A stretch of DNA of 64,000 bases from Bradyrhizobium sp. 4. GTDB lineage: Bacteria; Pseudomonadota; Alphaproteobacteria; Rhizobiales; Xanthobacteraceae. Where the stretch lies: positions 496,001 to 560,000 of the forward strand of contig NZ_CP064686.1 of assembly GCF_023100905.1 (NCBI RefSeq), read 5' to 3'. The notes under the pieces are model-generated. The model saw only the letters and a list, made by a program, of their open reading frames with translations. It was not told the origin of the DNA and did no database searches. Of this stretch, positions 25,948-34,948 are shown piece by piece (the stretch's first letter is position 1; each line of letters opens with the position of its first letter). The translations under genes and the position numbers were made by a program.

Positions 25948-26682
25948 TCAGAACACGAGCACCATGCCGTCTTCGGCGGCGAGATGGGCGATGTCGTCGA
26001 GGCGCGACAGCACGTCTTCGCTCATATGGGTGAGCACGAGCCGTTTTGCGCCGATTTCGGGAAGGTGCTGTTCCAAGGTCTTCAGGCTGAGGTGATTCTT
26101 GACCACCTTCTCGTACATATAGGCCTCGGCGATGAAAAGGTCCGCGCCATGCGCCAACGGAATGAGCGTCTCCGTCCATTCGGTATCGGCGCTGTAGGCC
26201 AGCGTGCGGCCTTCCGCTTCGACGCGATAAGCGAGGAACGGTCCGCCGGATTCACCGTGCACGACGGGGTAGGGCGTCACCGTCACCGCGCCGAAGCTTT
26301 GGCTCTGCTCGGGCGCGAGCTCGACGACCGACAGCTCGAAGCGCTGTTTCGTCTTCGAGGAGTGCTCGAACAGAGCCTCCATCACTGCACGCAGCCGCGT
26401 CTCGATGCCTTTGGGGCCGGCGATCGTGAGCGGCCGCGTCCGCCGCGAGAATTGCGCGTCGAGCAGAACAAACGGCAGCCCCGCAAAATGGTCGCCGTGG
26501 AAATGCGTGATCAGGATGAGATCGATCTCATTGCAGTCGATCTCAAGCCGCTTCAGCGCCGGCAAAGCCGACGCGCCACAATCGATCAGGAAGTTGGCTT
26601 CGCGCCCCGAGACGTGGAAGCAGGTGTTGAGCCTGCCCCCCGATCCGAAGGCGTCGCCGCAGCCGACAAAGCGCAATTGCAT
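25948..26682 (-). CDS. MBL-fold metallohydrolase (RNase Z-like branch)
   Basis: A 244-aa metallo-beta-lactamase fold protein. The metal motif HFHGDH is at residues 60-65 and further ligands are in PYPVVHGESGGP and SADTEWTETLIPLA, with a late His in VLTHMSEDV. It resembles the short ribonuclease Z-like/AHL-lactonase-like hydrolases but lacks the long exosite arm of true tRNase Z. The activity is therefore open: phosphodiesterase or lactonase. It precedes the MATE gene by a single base and is preceded by a family F palindrome. Confidence 0.82.
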   Translation of the reverse strand: MQLRFVGCGDAFGSGGRLNTCFHVSGREANFLIDCGASALPALKRLEIDCNEIDLILITHFHGDHFAGLPFVLLDAQFSRRTRPLTIAGPKGIETRLRAVMEALFEHSSKTKQRFELSVVELAPEQSQSFGAVTVTPYPVVHGESGGPFLAYRVEAEGRTLAYSADTEWTETLIPLAHGADLFIAEAYMYEKVVKNHLSLKTLEQHLPEIGAKRLVLTHMSEDVLSRLDDIAHLAAEDGMVLVF

Positions 26683-26699
26683 CGGCTGCGAGCTCCCTA

Positions 26700-26748
26700 G
26701 AGCATGATCCGGAAAAGTGTGAAGCGGTTTTCCGACAAGATCATGCTC
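26700..26748. repeat. Family F palindrome (GAGCATGATC...GATCATGCTC)
   Basis: GAGCATGATC at 26700 is exactly inverted at 26739-26748, and inside it CGGAAAA faces TTTTCCG. I recall this palindrome being frequent between genes in Bradyrhizobium, Rhodopseudomonas and other Rhizobiales. It lies between two minus-strand genes, so it is not limited to convergent gaps. Confidence 0.8.
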
Positions 26749-26760
26749 AAAACTAACGGC

Positions 26761-27063
26761 CTACCTGCGCGGCGCGCCGAAAACGCGCATCAGCAGCCAG
26801 ATCGGGATCACGATGACAGCGCCGAGCAGGAAGTAGCGCCACAGCCAGTTCACGGTATCGAAGCCGAGATCCCACAACCGCTGGAACAAGAGACGAATGC
26901 TGTAGAGAATATTCCAGGGATCGAAGCCGATCGTCGCCAGCACGACGCCGACCAGGATCGAGAGCAGCACCAGGCGAAACGCGACCGCCAGCGGCGAGCC
27001 GCCGAGAAAGCGGTTCAGGCCATCACTGCGGCCGGCCGGCAAATCTCTGACGTCGTGGGCCAT
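26761..27063 (-). CDS. Small membrane protein, DUF6460-like
   Basis: A 100-aa protein with two transmembrane helices: about residues 28-46 (VAFRLVLLSILVGVVLATIG) and 75-95 (LLGAVIVIPIWLLMRVF), joined by an amphipathic linker DPWNILYSIRLLFQRLWDLG. I chose the ATG at 27063 because GAGGAG lies 6 bases upstream; the frame runs 25 codons further upstream without a matching site. Probably inner membrane. Family is common in Rhizobiales; function unknown. Confidence 0.75.
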   Translation of the reverse strand: MAHDVRDLPAGRSDGLNRFLGGSPLAVAFRLVLLSILVGVVLATIGFDPWNILYSIRLLFQRLWDLGFDTVNWLWRYFLLGAVIVIPIWLLMRVFGAPRR

Positions 27064-27184
27064 CTCAAACTCCTCAGGGGATTCGACCCTATCATAGGGC
27101 AAGGCGGTGGACATGGGGAACCCGTGAGGGGGCGTCAATCGGCTTACGGGATTTTAATTCGGGCAAGCACACGCCCGGGGCTTC

Positions 27185-28843
27185 TTAAGCCTCAATCTCC
27201 GCCGCCTCCGCTTTCAGCATCTTTTCCAGCGTTTCCAGTCGGTCGGCCTCCCGCGGCGGCTTGTCCCAGCGCAAGCGGCTGATGCGGGGAAAGCGCATCG
27301 CGACGCCGGATTTGTGCCGTGGTGAGCGCTGCAGCCCCTCGAAGGCGACCTCCAGCACCAGGCCTTTGTCCGGCTCGTGCACGACGTGGCGGACGGGACC
27401 GAATTTTTCGGTTGTATTGCGACGCACGAAGCGGTCGATCTGGAGCAGCTCCTCGTCAGTGAAGCCGAAATAGGCTTTCCCGACCGGCACCAGCTCGTCA
27501 CCGCCCGCGCCTGCGGTCCAGACACCGAAGGTGTAGTCGGAATAGTAGGACGAGCGTTTGCCGTGGCCGCGCTGCGCATACATCAGCACGGCGTCGATGA
27601 TGTGCGGATCGCGCTTCCACTTCCACCACTGTCCCTTCGGCCGTCCCGGCAGATAGGGGGCATCGCGCCGCTTCAGCATCACGCCTTCGACGGCGTCCGC
27701 GTCTTCGCCCGCACCGGCGCTGGCGGGATCGGCGCGTGCGGCGGTCAGCGCCTCCCAGCTTGCGAAGGGCACGGTGGGCGAGAGATCGATGCGGGAATCG
27801 TCGAGCTTGCCGATGAAGGTCTCCAGTCGCTCGCGGCGCTCCGCGAACGGCAGCTCGCGCAGATCATTCTCGTCGTCCCCGAGCAGATCGTAGGCGCGCA
27901 GATGAATTGGAAACTCCTTGATCAGCTTCGGAGACACGACCTTGCGGTTGAGCCGCTGTTGCAGAACATTGAAACTCTGCACGCGCCCTTCGCGCAGAAT
28001 CAGAAGCTCGCCGTCAATGGCGCCGGGTAGCCGCAACGATGGCACGAGATCCGGAAAGCTTCCGGTGATGTCCTCGCCGGTGCGCGAATAGAGCCGCGCG
28101 GTGATCTGGCCGTGCTCGTCGCGGCCGGCGACCGCCTGCACGCGGATGCCGTCCCATTTCCATTCGGCGATGTAGTCGGCGGGATCGAGCGCGGCGAAAT
28201 CGGTGTCCTCGATCGCATGCGCCAGCATCACGGGGCGGAACGGGGCGGGATCGCGATTGACCGGCTTGTCGCCGCGGCCTTCCAGCCAGGCGAACAGGTC
28301 GAGATAGGGCGGCGCGAGACCGGGCCAGATCAGCTCGACCTCATGCGGGTCCTTGTCGCCGAGTGCCGCGGCCGCAGTCTTGGCCAGGCGCGCGGAGATG
28401 CCGATGCGCAACGCGCCGGTGACGAGCTTCAACAGCGCCCAGCGGCCGGTCTCGTCCAGCTCGTCGAGCCAGCGCTCGAGCTGTTTTGGCAGCTCGGTCT
28501 TGCCGAGCGTGCGCAGCGTGGTGACGACCTCGGTGAGGGTTGGGGGTGGCGGGTTGTTGTGGACACCCATGGCCTTCGGCCACATCAGCGCCACCGTCTC
28601 GGAGAGATCGCCGACATAATCGTAACTCAGCCCGAACAGCACCGGATCGGTGCGCGAGGCGATCAGGTCGCGGATCAATGCGGGCTTGGCGTGCTTGAAG
28701 CTGAGCGCACCGGTCAGCGCGGCCAGCGCGTAGCCGCGGTCGGGATCGGCGACCTCGCGAAAATAGCTGGTGATCAGGCGCAGCTTGTTGTTGCGGCCGG
28801 GCTCGTAGGCGAGGCGGTCGAGCAGTTCGGCGAAGCGGTTCAT
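27185..28843 (-). CDS. ATP-dependent DNA ligase of the ligase-associated repair cluster
   Basis: A 552-aa ATP-dependent DNA ligase. The adenylated lysine is in EWKWDGIRVQ near residue 229, followed by the nucleotidyltransferase motifs IDGELLI and GVMLKRRDAPYLPGRP, and an OB-fold domain ending in VLEVAFEGLQ. The N-terminal 200 residues are the helical DNA-binding domain of this bacterial-type group (the one found with an exonuclease, a DEXH helicase and PdeM). Start overlaps the exonuclease stop by 4 bases. Expected to seal breaks in DNA repair, distinct from replicative LigA. Confidence 0.92.
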   Translation of the reverse strand: MNRFAELLDRLAYEPGRNNKLRLITSYFREVADPDRGYALAALTGALSFKHAKPALIRDLIASRTDPVLFGLSYDYVGDLSETVALMWPKAMGVHNNPPPPTLTEVVTTLRTLGKTELPKQLERWLDELDETGRWALLKLVTGALRIGISARLAKTAAAALGDKDPHEVELIWPGLAPPYLDLFAWLEGRGDKPVNRDPAPFRPVMLAHAIEDTDFAALDPADYIAEWKWDGIRVQAVAGRDEHGQITARLYSRTGEDITGSFPDLVPSLRLPGAIDGELLILREGRVQSFNVLQQRLNRKVVSPKLIKEFPIHLRAYDLLGDDENDLRELPFAERRERLETFIGKLDDSRIDLSPTVPFASWEALTAARADPASAGAGEDADAVEGVMLKRRDAPYLPGRPKGQWWKWKRDPHIIDAVLMYAQRGHGKRSSYYSDYTFGVWTAGAGGDELVPVGKAYFGFTDEELLQIDRFVRRNTTEKFGPVRHVVHEPDKGLVLEVAFEGLQRSPRHKSGVAMRFPRISRLRWDKPPREADRLETLEKMLKAEAAEIEA

Positions 28844-29877
28844 GCTTCGGCCTCGTCAGCGAGCGGGGTCTCGGTCTCCTCCTCGTCGCCATAGCCGACC
28901 AGATCGAGCGGCCGCGCCCGCAAGCCCTTGCTTTGGCACCAATGCACCAGCGCGTCTTCCTGGCCGTGGGTGACCCAGATCTCGCCGGCACCGGTCGCCG
29001 CGATCGTGGCGGTGAGGCCGTCCCAATCGGCATGATCCGAGATCACCAGCGGCAGCTCGATGCCGCGTTGCCGCGCGCGGGCGCGCACCCGCATCCAGCC
29101 GGAGGCGAATGCCGTGACCGGATCGGGAAACCGCCGGGTCCAGAGATCGGATGTCGCAGAGGGCGGCGCCAGCGTGATGGTGCCGGCGAGCGCCGCCTTC
29201 TTCACCCCCTTCACCGGCCGCAACTCGCCGAGCTCGATCCCGCGGCTCTGATAGTAATGCGTGATCTTCTCCATCGCGCCATGCAGATAGATCGGCGCGT
29301 CGTAGCCGGTTTGGCGCAGCAGCGCGATCACGCGCTGCGCCTTGCCGAGCGAATAGGCGCCGACGAGATGCGCGCGCTCCGGAAACAGCGCCACCGAAGC
29401 CAGCAGCTTCTTGACCTCGTCGGCCGCATCGCCATGGCGAAACACCGGCAGACCGAACGTCGCCTCGGTGATGAAGACGTCGCAGGGCACGAGCTCGAAC
29501 GGCGTGCAGGTCGGGTCGGGTGCATCCTTGTAGTCGCCGGAGGCGACGATGCAGGTGTCCTTGCAGGTGACCGCGACCTGCGCCGAACCGAGCACATGGC
29601 CGGCCGGGTGAAACTTCACGCTGACGTCGCCGAGCCGGATCTCCTCGCCATAGCGGATCGCCTGCGTCGAGCCGGCGAAATTCTCGCCATAGCGCAGCCG
29701 CATCATGTCCAGCGTTTCCTGCGTCGCCAGCACCGCGCCGTGGCCGGCGCGGGCATGGTCGGAATGGCCGTGGGTGATCACGGCCCGCTCGACCGGCCGG
29801 ACGGGGTCGATATGGAAGCCGCCCGGCTTGCAGCATAGGCCGGCGGCAACTGGCAGCAGGATGTCTTGCGGACGCAT
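28840..29877 (-). CDS. Ligase-associated DNA exonuclease (MBL/beta-CASP fold)
   Basis: A 345-aa metallo-beta-lactamase/beta-CASP nuclease related to SNM1/Artemis-type DNA repair enzymes. The metal motif HGHSDH is at residues 36-41, followed by FHPAGHVLGSAQ, SGDYKDAPDPTCTPFE and the C-terminal beta-CASP histidine in ISDHADWDG and VTHGQED. I set the start at the ATG at 29877, since the frame upstream is the antisense of a methyltransferase gene. Overlaps the DNA ligase by 4 bases. It probably trims ends before ligation. Confidence 0.9.
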   Translation of the reverse strand: MRPQDILLPVAAGLCCKPGGFHIDPVRPVERAVITHGHSDHARAGHGAVLATQETLDMMRLRYGENFAGSTQAIRYGEEIRLGDVSVKFHPAGHVLGSAQVAVTCKDTCIVASGDYKDAPDPTCTPFELVPCDVFITEATFGLPVFRHGDAADEVKKLLASVALFPERAHLVGAYSLGKAQRVIALLRQTGYDAPIYLHGAMEKITHYYQSRGIELGELRPVKGVKKAALAGTITLAPPSATSDLWTRRFPDPVTAFASGWMRVRARARQRGIELPLVISDHADWDGLTATIAATGAGEIWVTHGQEDALVHWCQSKGLRARPLDLVGYGDEEETETPLADEAEA

Positions 29878-29943
29878 GCCTGTTATATAGGTCGCGACCC
29901 CGCATCTTCGAGTCACCCGCTCACTTCGCTTCCTGGTTCCCCA

Positions 29944-30870
29944 ATGCCCCTGCGCCTGTTCCTGACTTCCGGCGATCTCATGGCCGACCGGCGCTTCGAG
30001 TTCGCGCGCGATCTTCAGCTCAAGGGCGATCTGGCGGCCGCTGCCGATCTGCTGGAGCAGACCATCGAGCTTGCGCCGAATTTCACCTCGGCCTGGTTCA
30101 CGCTCGGCGAAATCTGCGCGCAACTCGGCGAGCGCGACAAGGCGATTGCGGCCTTTCGCAAATCGCGCGAGTCCGACCCGAGCGATCAGCACGGCGCTCA
30201 TCTGCATCTGATGCGCCTCGGCGACGCGCAATTTTCCGAGATGCCAAAGGCCTATGTGCAGGCCTTGTTCGATCAATACGCGCCGCGCTTCGAGCACGTT
30301 CTGATCAACGATCTCGGCTATCGCGCGCCGTCGTTGATCTTCAAGGCGGTGGTGGCTGGCCGCGTCGCCGCGAAGAAGCCCGCGCTGTTCAAGCGCGCCA
30401 TCGATCTCGGATGTGGGACGGGGCTTGCGGCCGCCGCCTTCGCAAAACAGGTCGACCAGTTCATCGGCATCGATCTGTCGCCCGGCATGGTCAAGGAGGC
30501 GCGCGCCACCGGCCTCTATGCCGAGCTCGAAGTCGCCGACATGATCGAGGGCCTGCGCAGCAGGAGCGATGCGAGCACGAACCTCGTCGTCGCGGCCGAT
30601 GCGTTCGTCTATCTCCCCGATCTCGCCCCGGTGCTCGGTGAAGCCAGGCGCGTGCTCGCGTCCGGCGGCGTGCTTGCGTTCACGCTGGAGACTCATGACG
30701 GCAGCGGCATCGTTCTCGGCGAAGGTCTGCGCTATGCCCATTCGGCGGAATATGTGCGCGATACGATGGCGCAGGCCTGCTTCAAGCTCCTCACTTTGGA
30801 GCAGGCTTCGCCACGCACCGAGAACAACGAGCCGGTGCGCGGCCTCGTCGTGGTCGCCGAGAAAACTTGA
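29944..30870 (+). CDS. TPR-containing class I SAM-dependent methyltransferase
   Basis: A 308-aa protein joining two N-terminal TPR-like helices (FARDLQLKGDLAAAADLLEQ and WFTLGEICAQLGERDKAIAA) to a methyltransferase domain with motif I AIDLGCGTGLAAAAFA near residue 155 and post-motifs FIGIDLSPGMVKEA and NLVVAADAFVYLPDL. Methyl acceptor unknown. An internal ATG at 29980 is an alternative start; the frame upstream of 29944 has no good ribosome binding site. It is divergent from the ligase/exonuclease operon with a 66-base gap. Confidence 0.83.
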   Translation: MPLRLFLTSGDLMADRRFEFARDLQLKGDLAAAADLLEQTIELAPNFTSAWFTLGEICAQLGERDKAIAAFRKSRESDPSDQHGAHLHLMRLGDAQFSEMPKAYVQALFDQYAPRFEHVLINDLGYRAPSLIFKAVVAGRVAAKKPALFKRAIDLGCGTGLAAAAFAKQVDQFIGIDLSPGMVKEARATGLYAELEVADMIEGLRSRSDASTNLVVAADAFVYLPDLAPVLGEARRVLASGGVLAFTLETHDGSGIVLGEGLRYAHSAEYVRDTMAQACFKLLTLEQASPRTENNEPVRGLVVVAEKT

Positions 30871-30984
30871 GTCTAGGCGCTATATGTGGCGCTTTAAGCG
30901 TCATTGCGTCGCAAAGCCGTGACTTCCCACTTGCGAGCCGTGCGGCGATGCCAGCACAATGCGCGCACCAGGGAGAAACGAATA

Positions 30985-32214
30985 ATGACGAAGAATCCAT
31001 CGCGGCGCGATTTCAGCGCCGCCGCGCTCGCGACCATCGCTGCATCCACCTTGCCCGCGCCCTACGTCTGGGCCGCGGAGAAGAAATATGATGCCGGTGC
31101 CAGCGACACCGAGATCAAGATCGGGCAGACCGTGCCGCACTCCGGCCCCGGCTCGCTTTACGGCGTGCTCGGGCGCATCGGCGAAGCCTATTTCCAGATG
31201 CTGAACGAGAAGGGCGGCATCAACGGACGCAAGGTCAAATTCCTGACCATGGACGATGCCTACAGCGCGCCGAAATGCGTCGAGGCGACGCGGCGCCTGG
31301 TCGAACAGGAAGAGGTGCTCGCGCTCTACGGCTCGCTCGGCACCGCGCCGCAAACCGCCGTGCACAAATATCTGAACTCAAAGGGCGTGCCGCAGCTTTT
31401 GCTCAACACCGGCGCCTCCAAGTGGAATAATCCGAAAGAGTTCAAATGGACGATGGCGGGCCTGCCGCTCTATCCGACCGAAGCCCGCATCCTGGCGCGG
31501 CACGTCCTCAGCGTGAAGCCGAATGCCAAGGTCGGCATCCTCTATCAGAACGACGATTTTGGCCGCGACTTCCTCGGGCCCTTCAAGAAAGTCTTGGAAG
31601 ACGCCGGCGGGGCCGCAAAGGTGATCATGGAGCAGACCTACGATCTGACCGATCCGACCGTCGATTCCCAGCTCATCAATCTCTCGAAGTCCGGCGCCGA
31701 CGTCTTCTACAACATCTCCACCGGCAAGGCCTCGTCGCAGTCGATCCGCAAGGTCACCGAGCTCGGCTGGAAGCCGCTGCAACTGCTGTCGGCCGGCTCC
31801 ACCGGCCGCTCGATCCTCAGTGCCGCCGGACTCGAGAATGCGACCGGCATCGTCGCGATCCGTTACTCCAAGGATGCCGGGCCCGGCCCCTGGGAGGCGG
31901 ATAAGGACGTGATGGCGTTCGACGCGCTGCGGAAAGCCTATTTGCCGAGCGTCGATCCCGACAACACCATCGCCTACGCCGGTTACGGCCAGGCGGTGAC
32001 CATGGGCGAGATTCTGCGCCGCTGCGGCGATGAGCTCACGCGCGAAAACGTGCTCAAGCAGGCATCGACCCTCGACGGCTTCCATTCGCCGTTCTTCCTC
32101 GACGGCGTCAATTACAACTACACGCCCGGCGACTACACCCCGATGAAGACGTTGTTCATCTCGACCTTCAACGGCAAGGATTGGATCGTGTCCGACAAGC
32201 CTGTGACGGAGTAG
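30985..32214 (+). CDS. Branched-chain amino acid-type ABC substrate-binding protein (Tat signal)
   Basis: A 409-aa binding protein of the LivK/Peripla_BP_6 family. The N-terminus carries a twin-arginine signal (PSRRDFSAAALATIAAST, cleavage near VWAAE). The mature part opens with ASDTEIKIGQTVPHSGPGSL, then GGINGRKVKFLTMDDAYSAP. The ATG at 30985 follows GGGAGAAA; the frame extends 27 codons upstream but without a signal. No permease or ATPase gene is close, so it is an orphan binding protein. Ligand may be an amino acid, aromatic acid or amide. Confidence 0.87.
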   Translation: MTKNPSRRDFSAAALATIAASTLPAPYVWAAEKKYDAGASDTEIKIGQTVPHSGPGSLYGVLGRIGEAYFQMLNEKGGINGRKVKFLTMDDAYSAPKCVEATRRLVEQEEVLALYGSLGTAPQTAVHKYLNSKGVPQLLLNTGASKWNNPKEFKWTMAGLPLYPTEARILARHVLSVKPNAKVGILYQNDDFGRDFLGPFKKVLEDAGGAAKVIMEQTYDLTDPTVDSQLINLSKSGADVFYNISTGKASSQSIRKVTELGWKPLQLLSAGSTGRSILSAAGLENATGIVAIRYSKDAGPGPWEADKDVMAFDALRKAYLPSVDPDNTIAYAGYGQAVTMGEILRRCGDELTRENVLKQASTLDGFHSPFFLDGVNYNYTPGDYTPMKTLFISTFNGKDWIVSDKPVTE

Positions 32215-32232
32215 AGGCGAGCACTGCTGTAT

Positions 32233-32266
32233 CTTACCCTCTCCCCGCAAGCGGGGAGAGGGTAAG
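32233..32266. repeat. Perfect 16-bp palindrome with 2-base loop
   Basis: CTTACCCTCTCCCCGC is followed by AA and its exact inverse. It begins 18 bases after the binding-protein stop and shares CCCTCTCC with 13746-13772. It may end the binding-protein transcript before the helicase gene, although no T-run follows. Confidence 0.65.
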
Positions 32267-32318
32267 GAAGGCCTCCCACCCCTCGACGAACCCCGCCCCA
32301 CGGCTTACCTGTCATGCC

Positions 32319-34895
32319 GTGCCTCCCCGTATCCGCAAAATATCGGCCCAGCCGGCCACGCTGTTGCCCGACCGCTTCCAGGCGTGGTTCGCGGCCCGCG
32401 GCTGGTCGCCGCGCGAACATCAATTGGCGCTGCTGGAGAAAGCCCGCGAGGACCGTTCCGCGCTGCTGATCGCGCCGACCGGCGCCGGCAAGACGCTGGC
32501 CGGTTTTTTGCCGACGCTGGTGGAGCTGAGTTCCGCGCCCGCAGCTCCAGCGAAATCCGTCGTCTCCACCGGGCGCACCCTGCAACGCAGCGGCGGCCTG
32601 CATACCCTTTACATTTCGCCGCTCAAGGCGCTCGCCGTCGATATCGCGCGCAACCTCGAGCGTCCCGTCGCCGAGATGGCGCTGCCGATCAAGATCGAGA
32701 CCCGCACCGGCGACACGCCAACATCGCGGCGGCAGCGGCAGCGGCGCTATCCGCCTGATATCCTGCTGACGACGCCCGAACAGCTCGCGCTGCTGCTGTC
32801 CTCCGACGACGCGCCGTTCCTGTTCTCCTCCTTGAAGCGCATCGTGCTCGACGAGCTGCATGCGCTGGTGACATCCAAGCGCGGTGATCTTCTGTCTCTT
32901 GGGCTCGCGCGGCTGTGGCGATTGGCGCCGCAGATGCGCGCCATCGGCCTGTCGGCGACCGTGGCCGAGCCGGAATCGCTGGCGCGCTTCCTGGTGCCGC
33001 AGCCCGGCGGCAAGGAAGCGGCGGCCGACATCGTCATTGCAGGCGGCGCGGCGCCGCCGCTGGTCGAGATGATGGACACGCGCGAGCGCCTGCCCTGGGC
33101 CGGCCACAGCGCGCGCCATGCGCTTCCCGAGATCTACGAGCTGATCAAGGCCAACAAGACCACGCTTGTTTTCGTCAACACCCGCAGCCAGGCCGAGATG
33201 CTGTTCCAGAACCTCTGGAGCATGAACGACGACAACCTTGCCATCGCGCTGCATCACGGCTCGCTCGACGTCGCCCAGCGCCGCAAGGTCGAGGACGCGA
33301 TGTCGGCGGGCAAACTGCGTGGCGTGGTCTGTACCTCCTCCCTCGATCTCGGCGTCGACTGGGGCGACGTCGATCTCGTCGTCAATATCGGCGCGCCCAA
33401 GGGCTCCTCGCGCCTGATGCAGCGCATCGGCCGCGCCAACCACCGGCTCGACGAAGCCTCGCGCGCGGTGCTGGTGCCCGCGAACCGCTTCGAGGTGCTG
33501 GAGTGCCGCGTCGCGATCGACGCCATCGCGGAGAATGCGCAGGACACGCCGCCGCTGCGGATCGGGGCACTAGACGTGCTGGCCCAGCACGTGCTCGGCT
33601 GCGCCTGCGGCGAGCCGTTTTTCTCCGACGAGCTCTACGACGAGGTGCGCACCGCCGCGCCCTACGCCGATCTCACGCGGCAGGATTTCGACGACGTGGT
33701 CGATTTCGTCGCCTCCGGCGGCTACGCGCTGAAGACCTATGAGCGTTTCGCCCGCATCAAGCAGGACAAGGAGGGGCGCTGGCGCGTCGCCAATCCCAGG
33801 GTGCGGCAGAGCTACCGCATGAATGTCGGCACCATCGTCGAGGACGACATGCTCAAGGTGCGGCTGGTGCGCTCGCGCGGCGGCGGCCAAGGCAAGGCAG
33901 GCGGCTCGACGGGCGTGATCGCGCGCGGCGGCAGGCTGCTCGGCGAGATCGAGGAAGCCTTCATCGAGGGCCTCAGTCCCGGCGACACGTTCGTGTTCAG
34001 CGGCGAGGTGGTGCGCTACGAGACCCTGGTCGAGGACCAGGTCTACGTCTCGCGCGCCAACGACAAGGACCCGAAAGTGCCGTCCTACATGGGCGGCAAG
34101 TTTCCGCTCTCGACCTACCTTGCCGAACGGGTCCGCCGCCTGCTCGACGACGGGCGCGCGTGGGGCGCCTTGCCGGAGCAGGTGCGCGATTGGCTGTCGT
34201 TGCAGAAGGATGTCTCGCGCGTGCCTGAAGTGCGCGAGCTGCTGGTCGAGAGTTTTCCCCGCGCCAACAAGCATTACATCGTCTGCTACCCCTTCGAAGG
34301 CCGTCTCGCCCACCAGACGCTCGGCATGCTGTTGACGCGGCGGCTGGAGCGCGCCCGCGCCAGGCCGCTCGGCTTCGTCGCCAACGAATATGCGATCGCG
34401 GTCTGGGCGCTCGGCGACCTATCCTTCATGATCCGGGACGGCAGGATTGACCTCGACGCGCTGTTCGATCCCGACATGCTCGGCGACGACCTCGAAGCCT
34501 GGCTCGCCGAATCCGCGCTGATGAAGCGCACCTTCCGCAATTGCGCGATCATCTCCGGCCTGATCGCGCGCCGGCACACTGGCGAGGAGAAGAGCCGTCG
34601 CCAGGTGCTGTTCTCGACCGATCTCGTCTACGATGTCTTGCGCAAGCACCAGGCCGATCACGTGCTATTGCGTGCCGCACGGGCCGATGCCGCCACCGGC
34701 CTGCTCGATCTGCGCCGCCTCAGCGACATGCTCACCCGCATCCAGGGCCGCATCACGCATCGGGAACTCGACCGTGTCTCCCCGCTCGCCGTCCCCGTGA
34801 TGCTGGAAATCGGCCGCGAGTCAGTCTATGGCGAAGCTGGAGACGAGCTCCTGGCCGAAGCCGCCGACGAGCTGGTCAAAGAGGCGATGGGATAA
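32319..34895 (+). CDS. Ligase-associated DEXH-box DNA repair helicase (Lhr-like)
   Basis: An approximately 858-aa superfamily 2 helicase. Walker A APTGAGKT is at residues 52-59, the DEXH box VLDELHAL near 175-182, motif III in IGLSATVAEP, motif V in TSSLDLGVDWGDVDLV and motif VI QRIGRANHR near 367-375. The C-terminal part is the Lhr-type winged-helix and core domain. The start is uncertain: I chose the GTG at 32319 because the sequence before it runs into a palindrome and looks non-coding. It belongs to the ligase/exonuclease/PdeM repair set, here split across strands. Confidence 0.88.
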   Translation: MPPRIRKISAQPATLLPDRFQAWFAARGWSPREHQLALLEKAREDRSALLIAPTGAGKTLAGFLPTLVELSSAPAAPAKSVVSTGRTLQRSGGLHTLYISPLKALAVDIARNLERPVAEMALPIKIETRTGDTPTSRRQRQRRYPPDILLTTPEQLALLLSSDDAPFLFSSLKRIVLDELHALVTSKRGDLLSLGLARLWRLAPQMRAIGLSATVAEPESLARFLVPQPGGKEAAADIVIAGGAAPPLVEMMDTRERLPWAGHSARHALPEIYELIKANKTTLVFVNTRSQAEMLFQNLWSMNDDNLAIALHHGSLDVAQRRKVEDAMSAGKLRGVVCTSSLDLGVDWGDVDLVVNIGAPKGSSRLMQRIGRANHRLDEASRAVLVPANRFEVLECRVAIDAIAENAQDTPPLRIGALDVLAQHVLGCACGEPFFSDELYDEVRTAAPYADLTRQDFDDVVDFVASGGYALKTYERFARIKQDKEGRWRVANPRVRQSYRMNVGTIVEDDMLKVRLVRSRGGGQGKAGGSTGVIARGGRLLGEIEEAFIEGLSPGDTFVFSGEVVRYETLVEDQVYVSRANDKDPKVPSYMGGKFPLSTYLAERVRRLLDDGRAWGALPEQVRDWLSLQKDVSRVPEVRELLVESFPRANKHYIVCYPFEGRLAHQTLGMLLTRRLERARARPLGFVANEYAIAVWALGDLSFMIRDGRIDLDALFDPDMLGDDLEAWLAESALMKRTFRNCAIISGLIARRHTGEEKSRRQVLFSTDLVYDVLRKHQADHVLLRAARADAATGLLDLRRLSDMLTRIQGRITHRELDRVSPLAVPVMLEIGRESVYGEAGDELLAEAADELVKEAMG

Positions 34896-34948
34896 CAGCA
34901 GGTTTTGACGTGACGGCAGGCGCGCTGGGTTCAGGGGATATCGAGGAC

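Noticed and set aside
29878..30741. N-terminal extension of the exonuclease frame by 288 codons
   Set aside because: It would lie antisense to the methyltransferase; the conserved exonuclease sequence begins at the ATG at 29877.
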